A stretch of 64,000 bases of DNA from Pectinophora gossypiella (GCF_024362695.1 NC_065406.1:15996001-16060000); one strand, 5' to 3'. Numbered from the stretch's first letter, positions 39,557 through 49,902 are shown. The notes: generated by a model not told the origin, from the sequence alone. Numbers and translations are program-made.

Positions 39557-39759
39557 TTTCATATTTATTTTTCTTTATTGTTTACTTATAATACGATGTA
39601 GGTATACTTCAGGCTTTTGGTACCAACAAGTACTTATGGATATGGAGGAGCGTGACCTTCTGACACAGGTGTTTCACACTTACTAGGAGGTCACAACTGC
39701 AAATATTATTATGTACCATCTCTGTTAAAGAAATAAATATTTTTGATTTTTTTTTTTTG

Positions 39760-39870
39760 AACTAGGGATCACAAAGTGATTATTGTGATATGTCCCTAGC
39801 GGGATTCGAACCCAGGACCTCCGGATCGTGAGCCCAACGCTCAACCACTGGACCACGGAGGCCGTGGACT
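39760..39870 (-). mobile_element. SINE-2, 5' head (split copy)
   Basis: 'aactagggatcacaaagtga', B box region 'gggattcgaaccca' and end 'ccactggaccacggaggccg'. The sequence joins perfectly to 38942. Confidence 0.88.
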
Positions 39871-40261
39871 TAACGTCATAGTGTCAAGAGCCCAAATCGC
39901 TCGGGCTCTATACCACTAAATACGACTTTAAAAATTTGACTATGACTTCATGAATTAGATCATGGATAATTAGGATAAAAACCAGAAGCTCAAATGTCGG
40001 CGGCAGCACTATTGAGGGTCCCTAAATATGAACCGTTCTCCATACTCTCCAGCTAAAATTCGTGATAAATTGCTATAAGATGTGAAGCAACGTGAAGTGT
40101 ATCCTGAAGGAAAACAGCCATCCAGATAAAGGCAGTTTTGATAGAAAATAAGTTTGTCTAAATTTTCTTCTTTTTGGTCGTTAGGGAATAAATTACACTA
40201 AGATTTTGCAGTTATACACTGCAGAAAGGGTCATAGTGTAAAATATAACCAAAACATTATT
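39871..40261. other. Unique stretch
   Basis: No gene recognised. Confidence 0.3.
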
Positions 40262-40326
40262 ATTTTTGACGTGACTTATTGTAGATTTGCCGCAGATGGC
40301 ACTAATTACTTGGTCAGACAAAAAAA
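40262..40326 (+). repeat. Rep-1 5' fragment
   Basis: 'gacgtgacttattgtagatt' and 'tgccgcagatggcactaatt'. Confidence 0.7.
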
Positions 40327-40407
40327 AATGTTTGTTTACTGAAATTGTATGGGAAACTGTTAAAACTTAAAGACACTCAACAGTAGTGACACCTGATGAG
40401 AGTCATC

Positions 40408-40700
40408 ATCATCATCAGGCCATTAACGTCCCTACTGCTGGGGCACGGGCCTTCCCTATGGATGGATAGGGAGATCGGGCCTTAAACCACCACGCGGGCC
40501 CAGTGCGGATTGATGGCTATTAACGACTGCTAATGCAGCCGGGACCAACGGCTTAACGTGCCTTCCGAAGCATGGAGGAGCTCGAGATGAAAACTTTTTT
40601 TTTTTGGTCACCCATCCTGTGACCGGCCTTTGCGAAAGTTGGTTAACTTCAACATTCGCAGACCGAGCGCGTTTACCGCTGCGCCACCGAGCTCCTCCGA
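40408..40700 (-). mobile_element. SINE-3, full length
   Basis: Minus-strand head 'agctcggtggcgcagcggta', tail 'ccccagcagtagggacgtta' followed by GAT units. Confidence 0.88.
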
Positions 40701-41504
40701 TGACCTCGCCTAATGAGAGTAATAGATCGCCATCGACTCGCAAAGAAGAAGAGAATTATACTTTTTGATGACGAGACATCGACAAAAATATAGTTATATA
40801 AAAAATACGATTGAAAATGTAACAATGTCACCTAATGAATAATGTTTTTTTTTTTGAGTTTTAGTTTGAACAGATTCCTCTGTCTTTACATCCTCAAGTC
40901 CCCCAGTCATAATATGAATTCTTTTGTTAGGTACCTAGGTATAGTTCCGTATGCACGGAACGTAACTCGTATTTTCACTTTGAAACCATTACGGAGCCAT
41001 GCAACAGTATGAAGCGTACTGACACAACATAAAACAAGCTAAAAAGAACAGGTGTAGAGATGTTTATGTGCTCCTAAACTTTGTACTTTTTGCGCAAAAA
41101 AAGAACCTTTTTCTGACGGCAAAGATGGTGTATCGAAAAATAACTTACGAAGTGTTTTTGGATGCCAGTCGGTAAATGTTTGTCGTACCAAAAGCGTGTC
41201 ATCCCTATTTGATGGGGTTATTTTTCGAAGGTGTTTTTGTACCGGAAAATCGAAAGTATACGCTGCGTTGAGTGTGTAGTAAACTTTCTGCGGCTGAAGA
41301 TGATGGAAAAATAATAATGTTTTTTGGTTGGTGAAATATCTAAGTGACGAAGCACAAAAACTCGACTAAAGGTCCGTGCCCACTACACTTTATCATACTA
41401 AGACCGTATCCGTCGCGGCATAGACTAAACATAAATTCTTTGTATGGCGGAACGCCCACTATACCGTTCCGTCACCGACCAATAATACCGTGCCGAATAA
41501 ATAG
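40701..41504. other. Mostly unique stretch
   Basis: At 41118-41168 a short open segment starting ATGGTG ends at a donor-like 'cgg/taaatg', but support is too thin for an exon. 41370-41500 ('ggtccgtgcccactacactt') reads like a MITE fragment with no second copy here. Confidence 0.3.
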
Positions 41505-41540
41505 TACCGGACCAAACTAGGGATCACAAAAGTAATTTTG
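41505..41540 (-). mobile_element. SINE-2 scrap
   Basis: 'ccaaactagggatcacaaaa' and 'gtaattttg'. It is cut by the start of the adjoining SINE-3. Confidence 0.5.
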
Positions 41541-41838
41541 AGGAGCTCGGTGGCGCAGCGGTAAACGCGCTCGGTCCGCGATTGTTGAAGTTAAGCAACT
41601 TTCACAAAGGCCGGTCATTGGATGGGTGAACACAAAAAAAAACATCTCGAGCTTCTCCGTGCTTCGGAAGGCACGTTAAGCCGTTGGTCCCGGCTGCATT
41701 AGCAGTCGTTAATAACCATCAATCCGCACTGGGCCCGCGTGATGGTTTAAGGCCCGATCTCCCTATCCATCCATAGGGAAGGCCCGTGCCCCAGCAGTGG
41801 GGACGTTAAAGCTGATGATGATGATGATGATGATGATT
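41541..41838 (+). mobile_element. SINE-3, full length with long GAT tail
   Basis: Head 'ggagctcggtggcgcagcgg', A-run 'cacaaaaaaaaacatctcga', tail 'cccagcagtggggacgttaa', then seven GAT units. Best SINE-3 reference in + orientation. Confidence 0.92.
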
Positions 41839-42113
41839 ATGTACATGACTCATGAGTCACTTGTTCAGGAGCAGTAAATTAATGTCTTATTTTTATTGTG
41901 TATGTGTGTGTGTATCTGTGTAATATTAATATTAGTGAGTAAGAAATTATTGTTACTAACATCCTGGGTCCAAGTTACCCGTAATATATATTTTTTATTA
42001 TTATACCCACCGGGTTTCGAATTCCGCCTATCGTTCATTATCGTCTATTTATAATGAGACAAAATACAATAGGTACCTATCTCTGTCTGTCTACATGTAA
42101 TACGATTTACAAA
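41839..42113. other. Unique stretch
   Basis: Nothing recognised. Confidence 0.3.
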
Positions 42114-42362
42114 TTATTCGCATTTTATCAATAATATCGCATTGTACTGCCGATACAAGGCCTCAAACTCTTCCCCAATGTTCTTCGCTATAATGTACAT
42201 GTTATACAGGCTTGGCAGGGAGCCAAATATGAAGCATTTATACAATACGCGTAAGTAAGAAAGGGTAAGGGTGGTAGTCTTGAAGGCGGACGCGGAAATA
42301 TTTAACCGAATGCAAAAGCAAGAATGATTCGTCAATTTCGGGTCACTTGTATTAAAGATCAA
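42114..42362 (-). CDS. Unrecognised minus-strand ORF, possibly an exon
   Basis: 83 codons ending TAA. The second half reads LRVLYKCFIFGSLPSLYNMY, then IIAKNIGEEFEALYRQYNAI, with protein-like periodicity (a hydrophobic stretch, then an amphipathic acidic helix). GC content is above its surroundings. It could be an exon of a membrane protein, but I cannot name a family and no clear splice sites bracket it. A chance ORF remains possible. Confidence 0.3.
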   Translation of the reverse strand: MIFNTSDPKLTNHSCFCIRLNISASAFKTTTLTLSYLRVLYKCFIFGSLPSLYNMYIIAKNIGEEFEALYRQYNAILLIKCE

Positions 42363-42417
42363 AATGTTTCGACAAGATTATTTTTTTTTGCGCTTTTTCC
42401 TACATGCTCTCGCTTAG

Positions 42418-42740
42418 CCAAAACCATCATCCCTCTTGCATTATCCCGTTTTTCACAGAGTCCGCTTACCTAAGCTGAAGATCTAACAGGTCCAGTTTTT
42501 CACAAAAGCAACTGCCTGTCTGACCTTCCAACCCGCGAAGGGAAAGCCCAATACAGGTTAGGTTACATACCTCCGAAAACGCATTTCTTGCGATTGTTGA
42601 TTTCCTCACGATGTTTTCCTTTACCGCTTTTATGATCCAAATATGAACCCGAAAACAAATTAGACAATCATTGGTTTAGAACTGTGCGAACTGTGAACTG
42701 AGGCAAGCGTTCTACCAACTGCGCTACCACGGCTCACTTG
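42418..42740 (-). mobile_element. SINE-4, full length
   Basis: Minus-strand head 'gccgtggtagcgcagttggt' (A box), then 'tgattgtctaatttgttttc', 'tatgtaacctaacctgtatt' and 'gacctgttagatcttcagct', ending 'gcaagagggatgatg'. Best reference for SINE-4. Confidence 0.88.
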
Positions 42741-43194
42741 CCGATATTTGCAGGGTTATTCGTTAAGAGCGCATTTTTATAATAAAAACAACAAATTAAT
42801 CTATTGTCTCAAGTGACACAACCTTCGAATATCATATTTCGGAACTGGAAGAATGTTTATCAATACCCTTTTCTATGCCCCGAGGGGAGGACCGCAACTG
42901 ATCGCAACTTACTTTTATTCGAAAGTAATAAATGAATGATTGTTGTTTCAAATTCAAAATTGTGGCGATGTAAAGTTTTTTGATACTTTTATTTCAATGT
43001 TCTGATTGCTGAGTTTTTGTTTTTTTATATACATAATAATTATAAATCTCCGATTTATAAGTTCTATAGAAACCCCTGTTTATCTTATGTTCTGTTGTGT
43101 TGGTAAAAAATAATATAATTTTAAACGTATACATATTTTCACAGTTAAGTTTTTGTCAGAAATTCATAACATCAATCACCTTAACGTGTCAATG
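42741..43194. other. Unique AT-rich stretch
   Basis: Nothing recognised. Confidence 0.3.
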
Positions 43195-43290
43195 AATGCG
43201 GGTTTCCTTACGATGTTTTCCTTCAGCGCTGAGCTGGCTTATGCTAGGATTCGAAGCTACGAACTCACATAACGACGACCTCGAATCGGG
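43195..43290 (-). mobile_element. SINE-4 scrap
   Basis: 'gaatgcgggtttccttacga', 'tgttttccttcagcgctgag'. Confidence 0.5.
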
Positions 43291-43316
43291 TATGTGGACT
43301 ATGAGATGATGGAAAC

Positions 43317-43508
43317 ATGAGTATATTAGAATTAGTTGCATTAGACCAATTTCAAAACAGTCGGAATCTCTATAAAACTTCCAGAAAATTGGTTGAAGAG
43401 CCAGGTACTAACTATTATTATGGCGAGACAATATTAAATTACCTTGTTCCAAGAATATTTAATAGTACTGAGTTCGAAATGGAATGTTGTAGTAAGCCAA
43501 TTTTTTAA
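43317..43508 (+). CDS. ORF resembling a LINE C-terminus
   Basis: 63 codons from an ATG to TAA. The text YYYGETILNYLVPRIFNSTE resembles the 'YG.R.L.Y..P.I.N' region near the end of some LINE ORF2 proteins. No other domain is visible. It may be a degraded LINE end; confidence is limited because only one short motif supports it. Confidence 0.35.
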   Translation: MSILELVALDQFQNSRNLYKTSRKLVEEPGTNYYYGETILNYLVPRIFNSTEFEMECCSKPIF

Positions 43509-43849
43509 GCTGAACTCATTTGATGAACGTATTGTAGTAGTAATGGTTAGTAGGTTTGTAGCATATTATTAAGAATTAAGTTTTGGTGTACAACTTGCTG
43601 TAATAGATACGTATAAGTAATGAGTGTATGAATTCGCCAAACAAACTGTCTTCCAGTTTGGCAATTGTTTAAAAGTGTAAACGGTATTTATTTTGTTATT
43701 AAAAAAATTAATAATATTAAATAAAAATATTATACTTTACAATACCGGCAGCGTGCAAGAATACTGTATTGGAGACTAGAGCCCTATCACTTAGAAGGGT
43801 TATCTACTCTGGTGTTATAATAAAATTATCAGCGGATTGTAAACTCAGG
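43509..43849. other. AT-rich stretch
   Basis: Nothing recognised; possibly the 3' UTR of the preceding fragment. Confidence 0.3.
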
Positions 43850-44135
43850 TCTCACAGAATACCAGCGTCGCGGCTCACGCCGCGGCACGGCTTAAGCTGA
43901 GTGAGAACCTTTTATACGGGACACCATCCACTACACATGGGTAAGCCGACATGACGTCACATTTTACATTTAGGTATAAGTTTCTGTGTTCGTTTTCCAT
44001 GTTTCTATATAGAAAATATTTCGTGTGTGCGTTGACTTCTGATGTAATGTCATTATAATGTATATATTATATGTAATCCGTGACTGTGGTGACCTAAATA
44101 ATAAATGTTTCTTTCTTTCTTCTTCTTTCTAAAAC
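43850..44135 (+). mobile_element. Rep-M copy leading to a LINE-like tail
   Basis: 'agaataccagcgtcgcggct' and 'taagctgagtgagaaccttt' match 9120-9270 in reverse. The sequence continues to 'gtggtgacctaaataataaa' and 'tgtttctttctttctt', a likely retroelement 3' end. Confidence 0.5.
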
Positions 44136-44169
44136 TGGTAATTATTGGTTCTAAGAGTATAATAGAAAA

Positions 44170-44640
44170 AGGCGTTGTCAGCTGTTCCGTCGAGATCGTC
44201 GCAGTGTCCTCGTAGCGGCGCGCAGACCCGTTACTGTAACCTTGTAAAGGCGCGCAGGCGCGTTGCGCCTCTTATGCCGCTCGTAAGTCCGGGTGGGTTT
44301 AAATGTCACAACCAGATACTGACCAACCGAAGCCGAAATAATCAAAACAAAATAAACGCTTGCTCCCGAGGTGTGCCCCTGAGCCCAATATAAAAGAAGT
44401 GTCGAACATATCACGTATTTTTCCGTCACCACGCGTGTGACATCGAAATGAAAAGGGCCAGGCACACGACAAAATGTGACGTCAGAAACACCTGGTGTTT
44501 CGAAAAAAATATGAAATCGCAGATAATCTGTCGGTTTAATCCCGTTAAGCTGTCGCCGTGGTCCCATCGTCCGACAGATTATGAGTTTTTGGAACGTCCC
44601 GAAATGTGGCAATACGTGGATTTGGACATGTGAAGCGTTG
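44170..44640 (+). promoter_or_regulatory. GC/CpG-rich island with TATA box and small ORF
   Basis: 44175-44290 is unusually CpG-rich ('cgtagcggcgcgcagacccg', 'aggcgcgcaggcgcgttgcg'). TATAAAAG lies at 44389-44396, and a 61-codon ORF runs from ATG 44448 (A at -3) to TGA 44631-44633, reading MKRARHTTKCDVRNTWCFEK... and ending EFLERPEMWQYVDLDM. It could be a small gene promoter with first exon, or an LTR-like remnant. A minus-strand frame also spans the island, so coding direction is uncertain. Confidence 0.3.
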
Positions 44641-45832
44641 GATGAATGATTTGATATTATGAGATTTCTATGATATTATAATGAAAAATCGGTTGTTCAG
44701 TTTCGGGTCCAGCAATTTTTTATTACCTACATAGCATTAGGGAATGCGGGGTTGACTTTATGTAAGTATGCATAAGAAAACGAAAACCTTAGGTGCAGGC
44801 CCAAAGATATCTACAAAAATATATTCACAAATCCTCACCACCAAACCCGCAATAAGTCCATCCCAAATCTCAGGCGAACACAAAAGAAACCTAAATTCCC
44901 AGAAAATAGCATTCCCCAGATACTGGAATAACCAGAACGACGAATTCAATTAAGGAAATTTACCAAATCTTAGGAACCAAGCCACCTGTCTAATGAGTTG
45001 AGAATTGCCATTGAAAACTGTGGGACCTCGCCGGGAGGGGCAAAAGCCGAAGTGAATAAGTTAATTAAAATTAAATTAAAATAAGAAATGACAGCTCGGA
45101 ATTCCTCTTCTTTGTTTGAAATATCGACTTCGGTTAATTGAGTCGTCTTTGTAGGGTGACTGTGAATTTTGGCAGGAAATATATTGTACTGCGTTGAATT
45201 ATTCCTATCAGAGAAATGGTATATGTCATGTCTGATCGGATAATGGAATTCCAGACACTTATGTAGCAGATAGTATTATTCCTTGGAAATGAAGCTGCAA
45301 AAATATCCGCACAGGGCCCAAGACGCTTTTAAAAAAAAAACATAAAATATTTTTATACAATTTAGTAATTAGGTTGCCTAATATTAGTTCCCAGATAGTT
45401 AATCTCATGCGTTCATATCTTATAAATAATCACAAACCTTATAATAACCTTTTTTACAAAGTTTCTGTTTTATTACTGCCTAAAAATGTTCAAAGGTAAA
45501 TTCTAAATGTCAATGGGAAGCTTAGTGTAAAAACATTTGCATTGCTCCTTAAAAACCCTATTATCGCTTGGTTTAGTTGTAAAATTTGTGAAGCTCTATT
45601 TAATTAATTTGATATTTAGATACTTCTTAGTTTAGTAAACTTTGAGACATCAGTACTTAATTGCATTTTAGTCCACTTTGTAATTAGGTACCTATTAATG
45701 TCTGTGGATTAAAATCTACAGGGGTCGTTATTCTTTTAATAAAATATCGTATTTCGAGTCTGTAGTTACCTAAAAATCCGAAAATAAAACGTTTCCTTAC
45801 TTACATCTACTGAAGTACGTAGTCTCTACTTT
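44641..45832. other. Unique AT-rich stretch
   Basis: A 61-codon Ser/Lys/Asn-rich open frame at 44768-44953 has no recognisable domain. Otherwise no gene and no repeat partner. Confidence 0.35.
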
Positions 45833-45878
45833 ATCAGGGGCATTTAGCGGCTCAATAATAACCCTGATACCAGGGTAT
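45833..45878 (+). mobile_element. SINE-2 tail scrap
   Basis: 'caggggcatttagcggctca' and 'ataaccctgataccagggt'. Confidence 0.55.
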
Positions 45879-46394
45879 GCGTGGGCGGTCATTGACCTTA
45901 AAACCAACACAACGCACGAACAAGAATATTAAGAATAAAGCCATCTTAAAAATTCGTACCCAGCAATCACTATCAGCCCGTATCTCAACAAAGCCTGGAA
46001 TAATATCCCAAAATTCTACGAACTATGGTTACCCTGAAAACGTAACGATGAAATTTTATTACATTAATTTATAAAACGGGCTGTGATGGTTCCAATTGTT
46101 ATGGGTTAAGGTAGCCATTAGAAATTTCCGCGCTCCGCAAGCTTACCTAACGAACAAAGGCTAAATTCAAATGATAATTTTCACAGAACATCTTTATTAA
46201 TTTTGTAAAGTGAAAATTGTCTTTATGCTTGGAAACTTGGAAAGTTTTCGATTTGAATGTTCATTTGAGCTTTGTCATTAGACGGTGATGGTTGTTGCTA
46301 GTTTATTGTTATTCGTAGGTTTATTGGTTTCTTTGGCAATGAGCGAACACTTTTAGTGATGGTATACTTGTATAACTTGTATAAGTTCAGAGTG
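45879..46394. other. Unique stretch
   Basis: A 65-codon Lys/Thr/Asn-rich frame (45877-46074) is not recognised as a gene. Nothing else seen. Confidence 0.3.
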
Positions 46395-46489
46395 GTACAT
46401 ATTTGGATCATAAATTATTATCACGTGCTCAGCGGTGAAGGAAAACATCTTGAGGAATCCACGTTCCGAGATATGCGTTTCGGAGTTAT
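46395..46489 (+). mobile_element. SINE-4, left part of split copy
   Basis: 'ttggatcataaattattatc', 'acgtgctcagcggtgaagga' and 'gcgtttcgga'. Confidence 0.8.
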
Positions 46490-46745
46490 GGGATGTTTAG
46501 AATCAGGTCCTCAGGGTCGGATGACATAGGCGTGAGCGGTCGCAACTTAAAAATGGCCTCAATTTGGACAAGTGTAGCTTTCAATTCCTCATAAGTAAGG
46601 TGACAATGTCCCAACACTCGCTGAAGATGAAACTTGGTGGATTTAACCGACCGCCAAGTCTCTGGGCGGCAGAAGTAACCATACTTGTCAGTCATTCGCG
46701 ACCGCTTACGCCTTTGTCATCTGAACCTGAGGATCTGATCTTGAA
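46490..46745 (-). pseudogene. BEL/Pao-type integrase fragment with inverted duplication, inside SINE-4
   Basis: Minus strand 46695-46486 reads WRSVKSTKFHLQRVLGHCHL, TYEELKATLVQIEAIFKLRP, then LTPMSSDPEDLILN. The V-K-S-x-K-x-H-L...L-T-x-E-E-L...Q-I-E-A...R-P-L-T-P-x-S-S-D-P motif chain is diagnostic of the integrase C-terminal region of BEL/Pao LTR retrotransposons. The last piece (SRPLTPLSSEPEDLILN) occurs again on the plus strand at about 46696-46746, so the fragment has roughly 48-bp inverted ends that are both integrase sequence. SINE-4 sequence stops at one side and resumes at the other, with about 15 bp lost. Confidence 0.82.
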
Positions 46746-46872
46746 TAGGCTGGTTTTACCTTCGCGGGTTGGAACCTCAAACAATCAGTCACTTAAAAAA
46801 AATCTAGACCTGTCAAATTCTCGGGTTAGATAAGCGGACCCTGTGAAAAACGGGTTAACGCTAAGTATTAAT
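46746..46872 (+). mobile_element. SINE-4, right part of split copy
   Basis: 'taggctggttttaccttcgc', 'gggttggaacctcaaacaat' and 'aagcggaccctgtgaaaaac'. Confidence 0.8.
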
Positions 46873-47119
46873 AATGATGATAGTGAAAACCACGTAAGCG
46901 CCTTATTGAAAAATCCCATGCGAATGAAATTTTTGTTAAGAAACCCTTGCAGTAGACAAATAAGTTTTAATACAGGATAAAAAATGTGGTCTCAATTTTT
47001 ACTTGGAATGAAATAAATGAATTTAAAGAAATCGAGATTTTGTTGAAGAAAGCCACATCAGAATGCGTTTACGTCATTTTCACTTAAAGGCGTCGTTATA
47101 ATTATGTAAAGTGTATAAT
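46873..47119. other. Unique stretch
   Basis: Nothing recognised. Confidence 0.3.
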
Positions 47120-47188
47120 GCATTTTTTTTGACGTGACTTACCTATTGTAGATTTGCCACAGATGACTTGGCCAGACAAAATAGATAC
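47120..47188 (+). repeat. Rep-1 5' fragment
   Basis: T-run then 'gacgtgacttacctattgta' (a 4-bp insertion), 'gatttgccacagatgacttg'. Confidence 0.65.
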
Positions 47189-47540
47189 TTATATTTTTAG
47201 TCAAATTTGCTTTAACTAATATCTAACATTTCAAAACACCATAAAATTCTTGCATAACAATGGGATCTTAACATATTTTAAGCGAAAAGGAAGTACTTTG
47301 GTATACTCACAATGCAAAACCTAATTTAGAACATTCTATGAAATAAATCCCTGACTACTTATCAAATAAAATATTCTTAATACGAATGGCCCAGCATGAA
47401 ATAAATTGTGTTAATCAGCGCCATGCTGAGTCAATATCGCTTCCTGTTGAGATACAGTAAGCGGGATTCGGTGTGCGTGATTTAGAATTTCAGTTTCGAA
47501 ATAAACACCGTATTGCGATTTTTTTTTTTAATCAACATAC
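47189..47540. other. Unique stretch
   Basis: Nothing recognised. Confidence 0.3.
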
Positions 47541-47605
47541 AGTAGCGGCTGAGCGTTGGGCTCACGATCCCGAGGCAGGTTTGAGTCTCGGTAGGGACAT
47601 AATCA
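47541..47605 (+). mobile_element. SINE-2 head, diverged
   Basis: 'tagcggctgagcgttgggct', 'cacgatcccgaggcaggttt' and 'gagtctcggtagggacat'. Confidence 0.6.
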
Positions 47606-47639
47606 CAAAAACAATTTTGATCTTTAGTTTGCACAACAA

Positions 47640-48030
47640 TATAATAACATCATTATCTCCCTAGCATTATCCCCTTTCTCACAGGGTCTGTTTACCTAAC
47701 CCGAAGATTTGACAGGTCTGGTTTTTTACAGAAGCGACTGCACTGTACTGTTTCCGAAGCGACTGCACTGTACTGTTTCCGAAGCGACTGCACTGTACTG
47801 TTTTCCCTTCGCGGGTTGGAACCCGCGTTGTGAAAACCAACGCAATACAGGTTAGGTCACATACCAGTAGTTTCCTCACGATATTTTCCTTCACCGCTGA
47901 GCGTGATACTCATTTATAATCCAAACATGAATTCGAAAACAAATTCGACAATCATTGGTTTAGGCCTGTGCTGGATTAGAACCTGCGACTTCAAAGTGAG
48001 AGGCTAGCGTTGTACCACAGCTCGTTGAAT
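47640..48030 (-). mobile_element. SINE-4 with internal 25-bp triplication
   Basis: Full SINE-4 from 'atctccctagcattatcccc' to the tRNA-like head ending near 'gttgtaccacagctcg'. The block 'gaagcgactgcactgtactg' plus 'tttcc' is present three times in a row (47731-47805), where other copies have one. Confidence 0.85.
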
Positions 48031-48059
48031 ATAATAATTACAAAATTATTTAACACATA

Positions 48060-48150
48060 CATACATACATACATAAACTCACGCCCGTAATCCCTAATGG
48101 GGTGGGCAGAGCCACAAGTAATCAAAGACAACTTGCAGCCACTGTTGAAA
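48060..48150 (+). repeat. Rep-6 copy
   Basis: 'aaactcacgcccgtaatccc', 'taatggggtgggcagagcca' and 'caaagacaacttgcagccac'. Confidence 0.7.
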
Positions 48151-48162
48151 TTATTTAACATC

Positions 48163-48208
48163 ACGCCTGTATCCCCGAAAGGGTAGGCAGAGGTGTATAT
48201 TGTATAAT
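48163..48208 (-). repeat. Rep-5 scrap
   Basis: 'atcacgcctgtatccccgaa' and 'agggtaggcagaggtgtata'. Confidence 0.55.
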
Positions 48209-48589
48209 CCCACTCCTCAAGAGCTATGATTAAGTCCCATGTGTGTGGTTGGATCAGTTAATTAATTAACTAATTATTGGAGCAATAAGATAAAGCAATA
48301 AATCTGACATAATCTGTTTTTTTTTTATATTATTTTTTTTTAGTGTTTTTCATGTTCATAGTCTTATTTTTGTTTATTTTTTATTCATTGTTTATTTTGT
48401 GTTATATTAGTTTTTATATTGTTTTTTTTTCTCGTCATACAGCGCATTGGGGTACACTGTAATGTTGTATGTACCTTTATAAATACATAAATAATAAATA
48501 ATAACATAATATAAGCTAACTCACGACTATATCCCAATTGACATCTATCACAAGATGTATACCCTGTATAGAATGATGATATAGAATGA
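48209..48589. other. AT-rich stretch
   Basis: Nothing recognised. Confidence 0.3.
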
Positions 48590-48700
48590 TGTATAGAAGT
48601 ACCCACACCGAGCTTTGTGTTAGACCAATGTGATGGGTGGTGAGCCGTATCGCCGTTTATAAAGGTCGAGCCAATTGTGTTTGTGAAAAACTGCGCTTAA
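48590..48700 (+). repeat. Rep-2 copy
   Basis: 'accgagctttgtgttagacc', 'aatgtgatgggtggtgagcc' and 'gtatcgccgtttataaaggt'. Confidence 0.7.
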
Positions 48701-48827
48701 ATAATCAATCTGTTAATTACGTAAATAAATCAGTTTTGTGACTAGAACTGTTATAAAGGATTTTTTTATTTTTATAGCACTCATATGTGCTTAGGAAAGC
48801 TTACAGAGTGACGAGTATAATTATTAT

Positions 48828-49177
48828 GTCGTGGCCAGATCTTATTTTTTTTTTTTTCTTTTTTTTTTTTTTCTTTTTTTATTTTTCTTATTTAAACTTG
48901 ATTGATATTAATATAATCGATGAAACGATGTCATTGTACAATTTTCCATATCGATTAGGTAAATAATTTTGAAATTAATCGACTATTGGCATTTTTACAC
49001 CACATCACATGGGTACCGCCTACATTAACGATATGGCCAAATTTTGATTGAAATATCATTAATATTTGACGTTTCAACGATATGGTCAACTTTAGTTGGC
49101 TATTCCGTGAAATAGGACCATTTCATGAAATGGTCGAACACATCATGAAATGATCAATTTTAAGATCTGGCCACGAC
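48828..49177. mobile_element. 350-bp element with perfect 17-bp TIRs
   Basis: 'gtcgtggccagatctta' (48828-48844) is the exact complement of 49161-49177. Inside are a long T-rich tract (48845-48895), two 'cgatatgg(c/t)caa' blocks, and a perfect 20-bp palindrome GACCATTTCA/TGAAATGGTC (49118-49137). No ORF. Confidence 0.8.
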
Positions 49178-49439
49178 GTATACATTAATCGGGGGACATT
49201 GCATTTGACATTCCCTTAATTCCTATTCTCATCTCAACCGCCACATAAAAGTTACCGTAAATATTTTTTACCTAGCCAGTCGTTCTTGCTTACAAACCAA
49301 CATTTATCACTTTGACAATAAACGTTCATCTGTGCTGGGTCCCACCGTTCATATCTGCCTCCACAAATCATTTTTGCATTATTGAATCAGGAGATAGCGT
49401 GGAGGTAGAAAATGCTTTCCACCGTTGACCTGCGATATT
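49178..49439. other. Unique stretch
   Basis: Nothing recognised. Confidence 0.3.
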
Positions 49440-49534
49440 TTATGAGGTTAGAGAATGTCGCGTCGATATGGCTCACCACTCATCACGTTGGTGACAGAAA
49501 GCTCGGTACTTCGTCTTGCGATGCATGTACAGTC
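49440..49534 (-). repeat. Rep-2 copy
   Basis: 'cgtcgatatggctcaccact', 'catcacgttggtgacagaaa' and 'gctcggtacttcgtcttgcg'. Directly precedes Rep-3. Confidence 0.7.
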
Positions 49535-49735
49535 AAAAAGAAAAAGTTTAGTCACTGAGCCCAGCGAATTATTTGTTAACAATGATAAAATTATGAACCA
49601 TTAGTTGTCATAATTATAAAATTTATGTTATTGTACGTGTTTTTGGTCTATTACAAAAACGACATGTAACCAGGAGGTCTTAAGTGCAACCAGTTAATTT
49701 ATTACTTTGCAAGAAACTAATTGGAGGGTTAGTCT
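49535..49735 (+). repeat. Rep-3 copy
   Basis: 'gtcactgagcccagcgaatt', 'gaaccattagttgtcataat' and 'acgacatgtaaccaggaggt'. Same family as 35640-35860. Confidence 0.75.
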
Positions 49736-49902
49736 TTTTTAACCAGATACGCTACACAAAGCTATTTGCTATTTTTGAATCTCAATCAAGTAATTTCTTT
49801 TTTCATTATGGAATGTAATTTAAATTATTCGAATTCCACATTCGAAAATAAATTAAAATATTCGAATTTCATAACCTACCAGTGAAAAAGATGCACAGAT
49901 TT

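Larger units (their letters stand above)
38943..39759 (+). mobile_element. 5'-truncated LINE inserted into SINE-2
   Basis: Occupies the gap inside a SINE-2 copy, flanked on both sides by AACT (38939-38942 and 39760-39763), a short target duplication. It contains the ORF end, a CA microsatellite and the terminus 'gaaataaatatttttgattt' plus a T-run. The non-poly-A terminus fits CR1/L2-like elements. Confidence 0.85.

Noticed and set aside
44178..44612. 144-codon minus-strand ORF over the CpG-rich island
   Set aside because: Arg-rich translation typical of a GC-rich non-coding strand; no domain. The opposite strand has a better start context.
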